DNA from: Oleispira sp036960605
Lineage (GTDB): Bacteria; Pseudomonadota; Gammaproteobacteria; Pseudomonadales; Oceanobacteraceae
Reading direction: 5' to 3'
Length of the DNA: 64,000 nt
Assembly: GCA_036960605.1 (NCBI GenBank)
Contig: JBALXI010000007.1
Coordinates: 62,001-126,000 of the forward strand
Part shown: piece by piece, positions 9,679 through 19,533 of the stretch
Position numbering within the stretch: position 1 is the first letter of the stretch
How the letters are laid out: each line of letters starts with the position of its first letter
Notes under the pieces: model-generated
The model's database searches: none
What the model was told of the DNA's origin: nothing
The model's input: only the letters and a program-made list of their open reading frames with translations
Made by a program: the position numbers and the translations under genes

Positions 9679-11130
9679 ATGAGCCAAGATATGACTGATG
9701 CCTGCATGCAGGATTGGACGGACCGCGAATCAACTGCTGAAGCAATGATTCCTATGGTTGGTGCTTTGTACCGTAAGAAGAACATTGTTACTTCTGTATA
9801 CGGTCGCCCAATCATTAACCGTTCTGTTATTGATCTATTGAAAGCACACCGCTTTGTTCGTCATATGGAAGACCAAGAGCTTTCTGTATTGGATACCTTC
9901 CCAATCGTTAAAGCGATGATGGCGATGGATTTAGATCGCGCTCACGTTGATGTGGGTAAGCTTGCGGTTAAATTCCGTAACGAAGCGAACGGCCGTGATG
10001 TTGAGGCTTTCTTGAACGAAGAGCTAAATGACGTTCTTGGTGAAAGCAGCTCTGCTACTAAAGAAAATCGTGATGTTGTTCTTTACGGTTTTGGTCGTAT
10101 TGGTCGTTTGTTAGCACGCATCATGATTGAAAAGTCGGGTGGTGGTAACGGTTTACGTCTACGTGCAATCGTTGTACGTAAAGGTAAGGGTAAGGATCTT
10201 GAGAAGCGTGCAAGCTTATTGCGTCGTGACTCTATCCACGGTTCTTTCCGCGGCACTATCTCGATTGACGAAGAGAAGAATGCCATCGTTGCTAACGGTA
10301 ACTACATCCAGATCATCTATTCTGATGCGCCTGAAAATGTTGATTACACTCAGTACGGTATTGATAACGCATTAGTCATTGATAATACGGGTATTTGGCG
10401 TGATCAAGCGGGCCTTGAACGTCATCTACAAGCTAAGGGTGCTGCACGCGTATTGCTAACAGCTCCTGGTAAAGGCGATATTAAGAACATCGTTTATGGT
10501 ATTAACGACAGCGATATCGAAGCGACTGATAACATTTTATCAGCGGCGTCTTGTACGACTAACGCTATTACGCCTGTGTTGAAAGTGATCAACGATGAAT
10601 ATGGCATTATTAATGGCCACGTTGAAACGATTCACTCGTATACCAACGATCAGAACTTGATTGATAACTATCACGCGGGTGATCGTCGTGGTCGTGCTGC
10701 GGCATTGAACATGGTGATTACTGAAACAGGGGCTGCTTCAGCCGTTGCTAAAGCGCTTCCTATTATGGAAGGTTTGCTAACCGGTAATGCGATTCGTGTT
10801 CCTACACCAAACGTTTCTATGGCGATTCTATCTTTGAACCTGAAGAAAGACATTACCACTGAAGGCGTTAATGCTTACCTTCGTGAAATGTCTTTGCACT
10901 CTGAAGTTCAGAAGCAAATCGACTGGGTTAACTCTCCAGAAGTTGTATCAACCGATTTCGTGGGTAACTCTCACGCCGGTATCGTCGATGCACAAGCAAC
11001 CATTACTGCTGATAAGCGCGTTAACTTATACGTGTGGTATGACAACGAGTTTGGTTACAGCCGTCAGGTAGTGCGTATAGCACAGCAGATGTGTGGTGTT
11101 TTCTACCCAACGTATCCTGCTGCTAAATAA
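9679..11130 (+). CDS. gap: Long-form glyceraldehyde-3-phosphate dehydrogenase
   Basis: A 483-residue GAPDH that oxidises glyceraldehyde 3-phosphate to 1,3-bisphosphoglycerate with NAD(P). The ATG at 9679 is preferred over an upstream in-frame ATG at 9559 because GGAAGG lies 8 nt before it and the extra N-terminus has low complexity. About 125 residues precede the Rossmann motif YGFGRIGRLL. The nucleophile is Cys292 in SAASCTTNAITP, and the C-terminal motif YVWYDNEFGYS is intact. Standard enzymes have about 335 residues; this extended form resembles the GapB type I recall beside mfd and nqr in Pseudomonas. The function of the extension is unknown. A strong terminator follows. Confidence 0.92.
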   Translation: MSQDMTDACMQDWTDRESTAEAMIPMVGALYRKKNIVTSVYGRPIINRSVIDLLKAHRFVRHMEDQELSVLDTFPIVKAMMAMDLDRAHVDVGKLAVKFRNEANGRDVEAFLNEELNDVLGESSSATKENRDVVLYGFGRIGRLLARIMIEKSGGGNGLRLRAIVVRKGKGKDLEKRASLLRRDSIHGSFRGTISIDEEKNAIVANGNYIQIIYSDAPENVDYTQYGIDNALVIDNTGIWRDQAGLERHLQAKGAARVLLTAPGKGDIKNIVYGINDSDIEATDNILSAASCTTNAITPVLKVINDEYGIINGHVETIHSYTNDQNLIDNYHAGDRRGRAAALNMVITETGAASAVAKALPIMEGLLTGNAIRVPTPNVSMAILSLNLKKDITTEGVNAYLREMSLHSEVQKQIDWVNSPEVVSTDFVGNSHAGIVDAQATITADKRVNLYVWYDNEFGYSRQVVRIAQQMCGVFYPTYPAAK

Positions 11131-11165
11131 TGTTTGAGCCGTAAGGCTTTCATTCTTGTTGCTAA

Positions 11166-11200
11166 AAAAAGCCGTTGTTTCATCACAACGGCTTTTTTTT
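11166..11200 (+). terminator. Rho-independent terminator of gap
   Basis: An 8-bp perfect stem (GCCGTTGT/ACAACGGC) with a 6-nt loop is preceded by an A-run and followed by eight T residues. The A-run also allows function on the opposite strand. Confidence 0.9.
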
Positions 11201-11451
11201 GTCTAAGCTTTGTACAGTATTGGGCTTATAACGGCTAAAAATAGATTTAACAAGGGAATTGACTGCTTTTCAGTGGATAAATGGAATTGTCATCTTTATA
11301 CTTAGCGCGATTTTTTAACTAAATATAATAGGCCAAGTGTTTGTTTCTAAATAAAAAATTATTTTTAGCTGTTTTGTACGGATTATAAACAGCTGAGCAT
11401 AGGTTTTTATCAGAACAATAGGCGGCATATAACTGTGGTTAGGCAAGACGT
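11201..11451. other. Intergenic region upstream of nqr operon
   Basis: AT-rich 250-nt leader between the gap terminator and nqrA. It must hold the nqr promoter, but I find no hexamer pair good enough to call. No small gene or RNA was recognised. Confidence 0.5.
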
Positions 11452-12786
11452 ATGATCAATATTAAACAAGGTCTCGACTTACCCATCACTGGTACTCCCG
11501 AGCAATCAATTAGTCAGGCAAATGCGGTAACAGAAGTTGCTGTTGTAGGCCCAGACTATGTTGGCATGAAGCCGACAATGGTTGTGAAAGAAGGTGATCG
11601 AGTCAAAAAGGGTCAGGTTCTTTTTACTGACAAGAAAACGGCTGGTGTTCAATATACTGCTCCTGCGAGTGGCATAGTGAAGGCAATCAACCGTGGCGAC
11701 CGACGCGTATTTCTTTCAGTGGTAGTAGCAGTTGAAGGTAATGAAGAAATTACTTTTCAAAGCTATACAGCAGATAAGCTAAATGATGTGAGCCGTGAAG
11801 CGGTTCAGCAGAATTTGGTAGATTCTGGCTTATGGACAGCGTTACGTACCCGTCCATATTCAAAAGCGCCTGCTCTCGGCACAGTTCCAGCATCTATATT
11901 CGTTACGGCAATGGATACTAATCCATTGGCGGCAGATCCTCAGTTGGTGATTGCTGAGCAAGCTGATGCTTTTAAAGCGGGTGTGCAAGTACTGAAGCGT
12001 TTGACCGATGGTCAAGTCTTCGTATGTAAAGCCCCTGGCGCCAATATCCCAACGGCGGGTATTGAAACAACTGAAGAATTCTCTGGTCCACACCCTGCAG
12101 GTTTAGCGGGAACGCACATTCATAAATTGGATGCGGCAAGTGTGACTAAAACGGTTTGGAGCATTGGCTACCAAGACGTGATTGCGATTGGCCAGTTATT
12201 CACCACAGGTTCTTTGAACTCTGAGCGTGTGATTTCTTTGGCGGGTCCGCAGGTTCTTAAGCCTCGTTTGGTACGTACTTTATTGGGTGCTAACTTAACG
12301 GAGCTAACGGCTGGCGAATTAGCGGAAGGCGAAAATCGACTGATTTCCGGTTCTGTATTCGGTGGACGTACGGCGGGTGGTGATTTGGCTTTCTTAGGCC
12401 GTTTCCATAATCAAATATCGGTATTAGAAGAAGGGCGTGATCGCCCAATGTTGCATTATCTTCGTCCTGGTTTTGAGCGTTTCTCGGTTATGCCGATTTA
12501 CATCTCTCGTTTCTTAAACAAAACGTTTAATTTCACCACCTCTACCAATGGTAGCGAGCGCGCAATGGTTCCAATCGGAACGTATGAGCGTGTTATGCCA
12601 TTAGATATCTTACCAACGCAATTGCTGCGCGCATTGATTGTTGAAGATATGGAAGTTGCTGTGAATTTAGGCGCTTTAGAGTTAGACGAAGAAGATTTGG
12701 CATTGTGTAGCTATACCTGCCCAGGCAAGTATGAGTTCGGTCCGATCTTGCGTACTAACTTAACTCGCATCGAACAGGAGGGCTGA
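11452..12786 (+). CDS. nqrA: Na+-translocating NADH:quinone reductase subunit A
   Basis: A 444-residue NqrA, the peripheral subunit of the six-part sodium-pumping NADH:ubiquinone reductase that sits at the quinone side. Family marks are the N-terminal INIKQGLDLPI, the lipoyl-like VVKEGDRVKKGQVLFTDKK and SGIVKAINRGDRR, the region AGLAGTHIH, and the C-terminal CSYTCPGKYEFGPILR. Length is normal. It opens the operon; nqrB follows after 3 nt with its ribosome site inside the nqrA end. The ribosome site of nqrA itself is weak. Confidence 0.97.
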   Translation: MINIKQGLDLPITGTPEQSISQANAVTEVAVVGPDYVGMKPTMVVKEGDRVKKGQVLFTDKKTAGVQYTAPASGIVKAINRGDRRVFLSVVVAVEGNEEITFQSYTADKLNDVSREAVQQNLVDSGLWTALRTRPYSKAPALGTVPASIFVTAMDTNPLAADPQLVIAEQADAFKAGVQVLKRLTDGQVFVCKAPGANIPTAGIETTEEFSGPHPAGLAGTHIHKLDAASVTKTVWSIGYQDVIAIGQLFTTGSLNSERVISLAGPQVLKPRLVRTLLGANLTELTAGELAEGENRLISGSVFGGRTAGGDLAFLGRFHNQISVLEEGRDRPMLHYLRPGFERFSVMPIYISRFLNKTFNFTTSTNGSERAMVPIGTYERVMPLDILPTQLLRALIVEDMEVAVNLGALELDEEDLALCSYTCPGKYEFGPILRTNLTRIEQEG

Positions 12787-12789
12787 TAA

Positions 12790-13992
12790 ATGGGTCTACG
12801 TTCACTATTAGATAGCGCAGCGCCTCACTTCGAGAAGGGTGGTCGCTTTGAAAAAATGTATCCGCTTTACGAAGCATTGGATACTGGCTTATATTCTCCG
12901 CCAAATGTAACCAATAATACCGCACACGTTCGTGACGGTATCGATTTGAAACGCATTATGATCACTGTATGGGTTTGTACTTTCCCTGCGATGTTCTTTG
13001 GTATGTACAATCTTGGCCTACAAGCCAATATGGCAATTGCCGGTGACGCGACCTTGATTGAAGGCTGGCGTGAATGCCTAGTTCAATTGCTAGGGGGTGG
13101 TCATGATGTGGGTAGTATCTGGGACAATATCGTCTTTGGTGCCGCTTACTTCCTTCCTGTTTACGCTGTCGTCTTTATTGTCGGCGGTTTCTGGGAAGTG
13201 CTTTTCGCTACGGTACGTGGCCATGAGGTTAACGAAGGTTTCTTCGTTACGTCTGTGCTATTTGCTTTGATTCTTCCTCCGTCTATTCCTTTATGGCAGG
13301 TCGCTTTAGGTATTACCTTTGGTGTCGTTGTTGGTAAAGAGATCTTTGGTGGTACCGGTAAAAACTTCTTAAACCCAGCCTTAACAGGTCGTGCTTTCTT
13401 ATTCTTCGCTTACCCAGCTCAAATGTCAGGTAACGCGGTATGGACTGCAGCTGACGGCGTATCGGGCGCAACCCCTTTAGGTCTTGCTAACGAAGGCGGC
13501 ATTCAGAGTATTCTTGATTCAGGTATTACTTGGATGGATGCGTTCATCGGAACGATTCAAGGTTCTGTTGGCGAAACGTCGACTCTAGCGATCTTTATTG
13601 GTGGTGCTGTTCTATTGGTGATGGGTATTGCTTCTTGGCGCATCGTTGCTGGCGTAATGCTAGGCATGGTTGCAACGTCTTTGATGTTCAATGCGATCGG
13701 TTCTGATACTAATCCTATGTTCGCTCTGGATTGGACTTGGCACTTGGTATTGGGTGGTTTTGCCTTTGGTATGATCTTTATGGCAACTGATCCTGTATCC
13801 GCTTCTATGACTGACTTTGGTAAGTACTTCTTTGGTGCTTTGATTGGTTTCATGGTGGTGATGATTCGTGTCATTAACCCAGCTTTCCCAGAAGGCATGA
13901 TGTTGGCTATTTTGTTTGCTAACTTATTCGCACCGCTAATCGATCACTTTGTCGTGCAAGCTAATATTAAACGGAGAATGTCTCGTGGCTAG
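12790..13992 (+). CDS. nqrB: Na+-NQR subunit B
   Basis: A 400-residue polytopic membrane subunit with about ten hydrophobic segments. It carries covalent FMN and forms much of the sodium channel. The flavinylation motif SGATPL is present with the acceptor Thr at about residue 228, and GKNFLNPALTGRAFLFFAYP is diagnostic. The ribosome site CAGGAGG precedes the ATG. The last 8 nt overlap the start of nqrC, which indicates coupled translation. Confidence 0.97.
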   Translation: MGLRSLLDSAAPHFEKGGRFEKMYPLYEALDTGLYSPPNVTNNTAHVRDGIDLKRIMITVWVCTFPAMFFGMYNLGLQANMAIAGDATLIEGWRECLVQLLGGGHDVGSIWDNIVFGAAYFLPVYAVVFIVGGFWEVLFATVRGHEVNEGFFVTSVLFALILPPSIPLWQVALGITFGVVVGKEIFGGTGKNFLNPALTGRAFLFFAYPAQMSGNAVWTAADGVSGATPLGLANEGGIQSILDSGITWMDAFIGTIQGSVGETSTLAIFIGGAVLLVMGIASWRIVAGVMLGMVATSLMFNAIGSDTNPMFALDWTWHLVLGGFAFGMIFMATDPVSASMTDFGKYFFGALIGFMVVMIRVINPAFPEGMMLAILFANLFAPLIDHFVVQANIKRRMSRG

Positions 13993-14782
13993 TAATAACG
14001 ATTCAATTCAAAAAACACTATTGGTTGCCATTTTATTGTGTTTGTTTTGTTCGATCATTGTTGCAGGCGCAGCGGTTTCTTTGAAACCTCTGCAAATTGC
14101 AAACAAGCAATTGGATAAAAACAAAAACATCTTGGCAGCTGCTGGCCTTCTCGTAGAAGGTCCGTCTATTGAAGAACAGTTCAAGCAGATTACGACGCGT
14201 ATTGTTAACTTGGAAACAAGTGCTTATGCAACAGAAGCTGAATTGGCTGAAATTACGGCAGCGGGTTTTAATCCTGAAGCGTTTGATCAGAAAAAATCTT
14301 CTAAAAATCCTGACCTTTCTGCAAAACTTGATGCTAAAAAAGATATCGCCAGTATCAAGCGTTTAGAGAAGTTTGCCGCTATTTATACTGTTGAGAAAGA
14401 CGGTATCGTAGAGACGATGGTTCTTCCTGTTCATGGTTATGGCTTATGGTCTACCTTGTATGGTTTTGTTGCGCTGCAAGGCGATTTAGAAACCATCGCA
14501 GGTCTTGGCTTTTACTCTCATACTGAAACACCGGGTCTCGGTGGCGAGGTGGATAATCCATCTTGGAAAGCTCAGTGGATTGGTAAAAAATTATACAATG
14601 CAGAAGGTGAGTTAGCGATTCAGGTAGTTAAAGGCAAAGCAGCGCCTGGCGACTTGAACAGTGTTGATGGCTTATCGGGTGCAACTTTGACCAGTCGTGG
14701 TGTTTCTAACCTAGTGAATTTTTGGTTAGGTGCTGATGCGTTTGGTACGTTCTTGTCTACTGCTAAAGCGGGAGGTGCTTAA
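13985..14782 (+). CDS. nqrC: Na+-NQR subunit C
   Basis: A 265-residue subunit with one N-terminal membrane helix (LLVAILLCLFCSIIVAGAAV) and a periplasmic FMN domain. The covalent FMN acceptor Thr234 lies in LSGATLTSRG, the target of the ApbE flavin transferase. The GTG at 13985 is chosen because GGAGA lies 7 nt upstream and the protein then begins just before the helix; a longer in-frame start at 13949 would sit deep inside nqrB. The stop overlaps the nqrD start by 1 nt. Confidence 0.95.
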   Translation: MASNNDSIQKTLLVAILLCLFCSIIVAGAAVSLKPLQIANKQLDKNKNILAAAGLLVEGPSIEEQFKQITTRIVNLETSAYATEAELAEITAAGFNPEAFDQKKSSKNPDLSAKLDAKKDIASIKRLEKFAAIYTVEKDGIVETMVLPVHGYGLWSTLYGFVALQGDLETIAGLGFYSHTETPGLGGEVDNPSWKAQWIGKKLYNAEGELAIQVVKGKAAPGDLNSVDGLSGATLTSRGVSNLVNFWLGADAFGTFLSTAKAGGA

Positions 14783-15441
14783 TGTCTCTTAAATCTGTCA
14801 TTACTGAACCGGTTTTTTCTCAAAACCCGATTGCAGTACAAATCTTAGGTGTTTGTTCCGCGTTAGCGGTAACCACCAGTCTGCAAGTAACGATGGTGAT
14901 GTGTATAGCATTAACCGCCGTTACAGCTTGTTCTAACTTTGGTATTGCGTTAATTCGTAATCACATTCCAAACAGTATTCGTATCATCGTACAGATGATC
15001 ATTATTGCTTCTTTAGTGATCGTGGTTGATCAGATTTTGAAAGCTTATGCTTACGAAATCAGTAAGTCGCTTTCGGTTTTCGTGGGTTTGATTATCACTA
15101 ACTGCATCGTTATGGGACGCGCAGAAGCGTATGCCATGAAGAACGGCCCAGTGATGAGCTTCTTCGATGGTATCGGTAACGGTCTTGGCTATTCAGTAGT
15201 ATTGATCGTTGTTGCAACGGTTCGTGAATTGTTTGGTGCGGGTAACTTGTTTGGCTTTGAAGTATTACCATTAATCACTAATGGGGGCTGGTACCAGTCA
15301 AATGGCATGATGCTATTGCCACCAAGTGCCTTCTTCATTATTGGTTTATTCATCTGGGCATTGCGCAGCTGGAAAACTGAACAAGTTGAAAAGCCAGATT
15401 TCAAAATCTTGCCTAATACTGTTAACTCGGAGCAGCACTAA
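14782..15441 (+). CDS. nqrD: Na+-NQR subunit D
   Basis: A 219-residue integral membrane protein with six predicted helices. It is homologous to NqrE in inverted topology, and the two share an iron-sulfur centre in the membrane. TNCIVMGRAEAYA carries the conserved Cys, and VRELFGAGNLFG is typical. The start uses a TAATG overlap with nqrC and the ribosome site GGGAGG; the stop overlaps nqrE the same way. Confidence 0.97.
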   Translation: MSLKSVITEPVFSQNPIAVQILGVCSALAVTTSLQVTMVMCIALTAVTACSNFGIALIRNHIPNSIRIIVQMIIIASLVIVVDQILKAYAYEISKSLSVFVGLIITNCIVMGRAEAYAMKNGPVMSFFDGIGNGLGYSVVLIVVATVRELFGAGNLFGFEVLPLITNGGWYQSNGMMLLPPSAFFIIGLFIWALRSWKTEQVEKPDFKILPNTVNSEQH

Positions 15442-16055
15442 TGGAACATTATATTAGTTTGTTCATTAAAGCCGTATTCGTAGAGAATATGGCATTAGCG
15501 TTTTTCTTAGGCATGTGTACCTTTTTGGCCATCTCTAAGAAAATCCAAACCGCTATTGGCCTTGGTATCGCTGTGATTGTTGTATTGGCGATTACTGTGC
15601 CAATCAATAACTTGATTTATACCTACGTTCTAAAAGAAGGCGCTTGGGCTTGGATGGGTGCTGAATATGCATCGGTTGACCTTAGCTTCTTAGGACTATT
15701 AACCTACATTGGTGTTATTGCGGCGATCGTTCAGATCTTGGAAATGTTCCTAGATAAATACGTACCTGCACTTTACAGCGCTTTGGGTGTATTCCTTCCT
15801 TTGATTACTGTGAACTGCGCCATTATGGGTGCGTCTTTGTTCATGGTAGAGCGTGATTACGACTTCGTTGAATCAACCGTTTACGGTATTGGTGCAGGCG
15901 TAGGTTGGGCATTAGCGATTACTGCATTAGCAGGCATTCGTGAAAAACTTAAATACAGCGACGTTCCAGCAGGACTTCAAGGCTTGGGCATTACCTTCTT
16001 TACCGTTGGTTTAATGTCTCTTGGCTTTATGTCGTTCTCTGGCGTGTCACTATAA
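15441..16055 (+). CDS. nqrE: Na+-NQR subunit E
   Basis: A 204-residue six-helix subunit. Conserved blocks are FLGMCTFLAISKK, PLITVNCAIMGASLFMVER with the cluster-binding Cys, and ALAGIREKLKYSDVP. The start overlaps the nqrD stop by 1 nt. Length is usual. The ribosome site of nqrF (AAGGAG) overlaps its stop. Confidence 0.97.
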   Translation: MEHYISLFIKAVFVENMALAFFLGMCTFLAISKKIQTAIGLGIAVIVVLAITVPINNLIYTYVLKEGAWAWMGAEYASVDLSFLGLLTYIGVIAAIVQILEMFLDKYVPALYSALGVFLPLITVNCAIMGASLFMVERDYDFVESTVYGIGAGVGWALAITALAGIREKLKYSDVPAGLQGLGITFFTVGLMSLGFMSFSGVSL

Positions 16056-16067
16056 GGAGTAGTTACA

Positions 16068-17288
16068 GTGGATATAGAAATCATCCTCGGCGTTGTGATG
16101 TTTACTGTCATCGTACTTTCTTTGGTGGCAATAATCCTCAGCGCTCGAGCTAAATTAGTTAGCTCTGGTAATGTAAAAATCGTAATCAACGGTGAAAAGA
16201 CTGTTGAAACCGAAGCGGGCGGCAAGTTGTTACAAACGCTTGCGGCTAACGAAGTGTTCCTATCATCCGCATGCGGTGGTGGTGGTACTTGCGCACAGTG
16301 TAAATGCATAGTGACTGACGGTGGTGGCTCTATGCTGCCAACAGAAGAAGCACATTTCACTAAAGGCGAAGCCCGTGAAGGCTGGCGCTTGTCTTGCCAG
16401 GTTCCTGTTAAGCAGGACATGGTAGTAGAAGTACCGGAAGAAGTATTTGGTGTTAAAAAGTGGGAAACGATTGTTGAATCGAATCCTAACGTAGCAACCT
16501 TCATTAAAGAGCTGACCTTGCGTTTGCCTGAAGGTGAGATTGTTGACTTCCGTGCCGGTGGTTATGTTCAGCTTGAGTGCCCTCCGTTTGAGATTAATTT
16601 CTCTGACTTCGATATTGAAAAAGAATATCGCGGTGACTGGGAACACTTTAAGTTCTTCGAACATAAGTGCATCAATACTGAAGATACTATTCGTGCTTAC
16701 TCTATGGCGAACTACCCAGAAGAGCAGGGCGTAGTGAAGTTCAATATTCGTATTGCAACTCCACCTCCAGGCACGACCGGTATTAACCCAGGTATCATGT
16801 CTTCTTACGTGTTCAACTTGAAGCCAGGCGACAAGGTGATGGTATACGGTCCATTTGGTGAATTCTTCGCTAAGCAGACCGATGCTGAGATGGTTTTCGT
16901 AGGGGGTGGTGCAGGTATGGCCCCAATGCGTTCGCACATCTTTGATCAGCTTAAGCGCTTGAAGTCAGATCGTAAGATCAGCTTCTGGTACGGTGCTCGT
17001 TCTTTGAAAGAGTTATTCTATAAAGAAGATTATGACGGCCTAGCCGCTGAGTTCCCGAACTTCACTTGGAACGTAGCTATGTCTGACCCACAGCCAGAAG
17101 ATAACTGGGAAGGTTTAACAGGTTTCATTCACAACGTATTGTTGGAGAAGTACCTGAAAGACCACCCAGCACCTGAAGACTGCGAGTTCTACATGTGTGG
17201 ACCCCCTATCATGAACCAATCAGTGATTACTATGCTTGAAGCAATGGGCGTAGAACCTGAGAACATCATGTTAGATGACTTTGGTTAA
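16068..17288 (+). CDS. nqrF: Na+-NQR subunit F (NADH dehydrogenase and ferredoxin-type subunit)
   Basis: A 406-residue subunit that takes electrons from NADH. After an N-terminal membrane helix, a plant-type 2Fe-2S site uses Cys69, Cys75, Cys78 and Cys110. An FAD-binding RAYSMANYP motif follows, then NADH-binding GGGAGMAPMRSHIF and the C-terminal FYMCGPPIMNQSVI. It starts with GTG, supported by AAGGAG 8 nt upstream. It is the last gene of the operon; no apbE or nqrM follows, so the FMN transferase must lie elsewhere. Confidence 0.97.
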   Translation: MDIEIILGVVMFTVIVLSLVAIILSARAKLVSSGNVKIVINGEKTVETEAGGKLLQTLAANEVFLSSACGGGGTCAQCKCIVTDGGGSMLPTEEAHFTKGEAREGWRLSCQVPVKQDMVVEVPEEVFGVKKWETIVESNPNVATFIKELTLRLPEGEIVDFRAGGYVQLECPPFEINFSDFDIEKEYRGDWEHFKFFEHKCINTEDTIRAYSMANYPEEQGVVKFNIRIATPPPGTTGINPGIMSSYVFNLKPGDKVMVYGPFGEFFAKQTDAEMVFVGGGAGMAPMRSHIFDQLKRLKSDRKISFWYGARSLKELFYKEDYDGLAAEFPNFTWNVAMSDPQPEDNWEGLTGFIHNVLLEKYLKDHPAPEDCEFYMCGPPIMNQSVITMLEAMGVEPENIMLDDFG

Positions 17289-17348
17289 TGGAAGTTTTAG
17301 TTAATGCTCTCCAGTAGAGAATAACTAAAGCCTTTGGTAAACAGAGCC

Positions 17349-17389
17349 AAAAAAGCCGCATTAGAAGGAATTCTAATGCGGCTTTTTTG
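17349..17389. terminator. Bidirectional terminator between nqrF and msrAB
   Basis: A 12-bp perfect stem (GCCGCATTAGAA and its complement) with loop GGAA is flanked by A6 and T6, so it can end both the nqr operon and the converging msrAB gene. Confidence 0.92.
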
Positions 17390-17414
17390 TTTCTGCTGTT
17401 TGTTCTTTTATTTT

Positions 17415-18569
17415 TTATTGGAATAACTTAGTAAATTCGCCATAACCTTCTGCTTCTAAATCGGCCTTGGCAATAAAGCGCAATGACGCAGAATTAATGC
17501 AATAACGTAAGCCAGTAGAAGCAGGGCCATCAGTAAATAGGTGGCCTAGATGTGAATCACCAATATGGCTGCGTACTTCGGTTCGAGGATAAATTAATTT
17601 ATAATCAGTTTCTTCTTTTACATTCTTGTTGACTAAAGGACGTGAAAAGCTAGGCCATCCCGTTTTTGACTCATACTTATCAAGCGATGAAAACAAGGGC
17701 TCTTGGCTGACGATATCCACATAAATGCCCGCTTCTTTATTATTCCAGTACGCATTTTTAAAAGGACGCTCGGTTGCATCACTTTGAGTCACATCGTATT
17801 GCAAAGGCGTTAGCATTTTTTTGATGACTGCATCGCTGGGCTTTATATACCGCGTGGTACTTTTATCTTTCATCCTAATCTCCATCAAATACGGCTGATG
17901 CAGATCATCACCCCACGTTTTTTCTAAATACTGATCGCGTCCTGAGTTGTAACGATAAAATTTATAACGGATAGGATTTTTTTTGTAATAATCTTGATGA
18001 TAATCTTCAGCTGCATAAAATTCATTGTAGGCCGTTATGTCAGTTTTTAATGAATCATTAAAGCGTCCTGTCGACGCTAAATTTTGGCTAGACTGTTGGG
18101 CTAATAATTTTTGTTGTTCATCATGAACGAAAATAGCCGGCTTATATTGATGGCCGCGGTCGACAAATTGTCCGCCATCGTCGGTGGGATTTACTTGGCG
18201 CCAGAACGAGTGCAAAAGTGCCTGGTAAGAGATAATATCTTCATCGTAAAAAACTTGTACCGCTTCTATGTGGCGAGTAGATCCTGATGCGACTTGACGA
18301 TAGGTAGGGTTCACAATAATGCCACCACTGTAGCCAGAGATTACTTCTGCTACGCCGTCTAATTTTTCAAAGCCTGCTTCCACACACCAAAAACAGCCCC
18401 CTGCGAAGGTAGCGACTTGTAGCCCTTTATTTTGGGCTTCGGTTTTAAAATTGTTTAGGTCAGAAAAGTCTGCTTGAGAAGCACTGGCCGTCAGAGTAAT
18501 GGCTGCTGCAATGATAGCGGGTTTTAATAATAGCTTTATGCCTGCTAAATTTTTAGCGACTAATTTCAT
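17415..18569 (-). CDS. msrAB: Periplasmic peptide methionine sulfoxide reductase, MsrA-MsrB fusion
   Basis: A 384-residue two-domain enzyme that repairs both stereoisomers of methionine sulfoxide. A signal peptide (residues 13-33, ending ASQA) suggests export. The MsrA domain begins at about residue 50 with GGCFWCVEAGFE (Cys59 catalytic). The MsrB domain covers about 225-370 with GWPSFSRPL, RSHIGDSHLGHLF and RYCINSASLRF (catalytic Cys about 357). The usual zinc-binding CxxC pairs of MsrB are absent: GIYVDIVSQEPLFSS has Asp/Ser instead, as in the zinc-free MsrB class. It is convergent with nqrF and divergent from the spondin genes. Confidence 0.93.
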   Translation of the reverse strand: MKLVAKNLAGIKLLLKPAIIAAAITLTASASQADFSDLNNFKTEAQNKGLQVATFAGGCFWCVEAGFEKLDGVAEVISGYSGGIIVNPTYRQVASGSTRHIEAVQVFYDEDIISYQALLHSFWRQVNPTDDGGQFVDRGHQYKPAIFVHDEQQKLLAQQSSQNLASTGRFNDSLKTDITAYNEFYAAEDYHQDYYKKNPIRYKFYRYNSGRDQYLEKTWGDDLHQPYLMEIRMKDKSTTRYIKPSDAVIKKMLTPLQYDVTQSDATERPFKNAYWNNKEAGIYVDIVSQEPLFSSLDKYESKTGWPSFSRPLVNKNVKEETDYKLIYPRTEVRSHIGDSHLGHLFTDGPASTGLRYCINSASLRFIAKADLEAEGYGEFTKLFQ

Positions 18570-18826
18570 AGGGTTTTCCTTTTTTAAATATTGGCTTTTG
18601 AATATAGAGTTTTAAATAGAGCTTTATATTTCGAATGTGTAATCGGGTGCTATACAGAACATACATTTAGTGTGACCCTATGAAATACATTTTGTTAGAG
18701 GGGAATATACGCTTTCATTAAATTATGATATCTCGTGATACTTTTGTTAGAACTCCGTGAAACCTCTGTTAAATGTAGCGCTTAGTCTTGTAAGGGTTCC
18801 AACCTGAATCTAATAAAGGACAGATC

Positions 18827-19522
18827 ATGAAAACCAAATTCTTACTTTCAATACTGCCATTAAGCCTTGCCAGCGCCATGGCATTCTCTCAGTCAATTGA
18901 TGTGCAAGTAACTAACCTAACTCACGGCATGCACTTTACGCCTGTATTAGTTAGCGCACATGATAGTAATACTCACTTGTTTAGCTCAGGCCAAGCAGCT
19001 ACGGCAGCACTACAGACGATGGCAGAAGGTGGTAATACAGCCGCATTAATCGCAGCCAGTGCCGACTCCGTAGTGAATACGGATAATATTGCGGCTGGCC
19101 TATTGGCACCTTCAGCAAGTTCACCGGTAACGGCGATTGAAACAGGCGCTAATACTCACCTATCCATTGTGGCTATGATGTTGCCAACTAATGATGGTTT
19201 TATTGGTCTTGATGGCTGGAAAATTCCAACGGAAGCAGGCTCTTATACGATTTTATTGAATAGCTATGATGCCGGTACCGAAGTCAATGACGAGATTGTC
19301 GATACGGTTAATGGCGGTGCAGAAGATGGTATTCCAGCGGCACCAGGTATGAATGCAGGCACAGGCGCAAGCGGTGTAACCGATATGGAAAGCAATCAGA
19401 CTGTACATATTCATCGTGGTAATACCGGTGATACCAGTTTAACGGCGGGTATTAGTGATGTGGATAGCCGCATACACCGTTGGTTGAACCCTGTAGCCAA
19501 AGTAGTTGTGACCGTTAAATAG
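18827..19522 (+). CDS. Exported spondin-domain protein
   Basis: A 231-residue protein with a signal peptide (MKTKFLLSILPLSLASAMAFS). The body matches the Spondin_N family: VQVTNLTHGMHFTPVLVSAHD, ALQTMAEGGN, PTNDGFIGLDGWK and LNSYDAGTEVNDE. In animals this domain is found in extracellular-matrix proteins; bacterial members are secreted or surface proteins of unclear role. It is 11 nt upstream of a second, lipoprotein paralogue, forming an operon, with a two-component system just downstream. Confidence 0.85.
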   Translation: MKTKFLLSILPLSLASAMAFSQSIDVQVTNLTHGMHFTPVLVSAHDSNTHLFSSGQAATAALQTMAEGGNTAALIAASADSVVNTDNIAAGLLAPSASSPVTAIETGANTHLSIVAMMLPTNDGFIGLDGWKIPTEAGSYTILLNSYDAGTEVNDEIVDTVNGGAEDGIPAAPGMNAGTGASGVTDMESNQTVHIHRGNTGDTSLTAGISDVDSRIHRWLNPVAKVVVTVK

Positions 19523-19533
19523 GAGTTTTGAAT

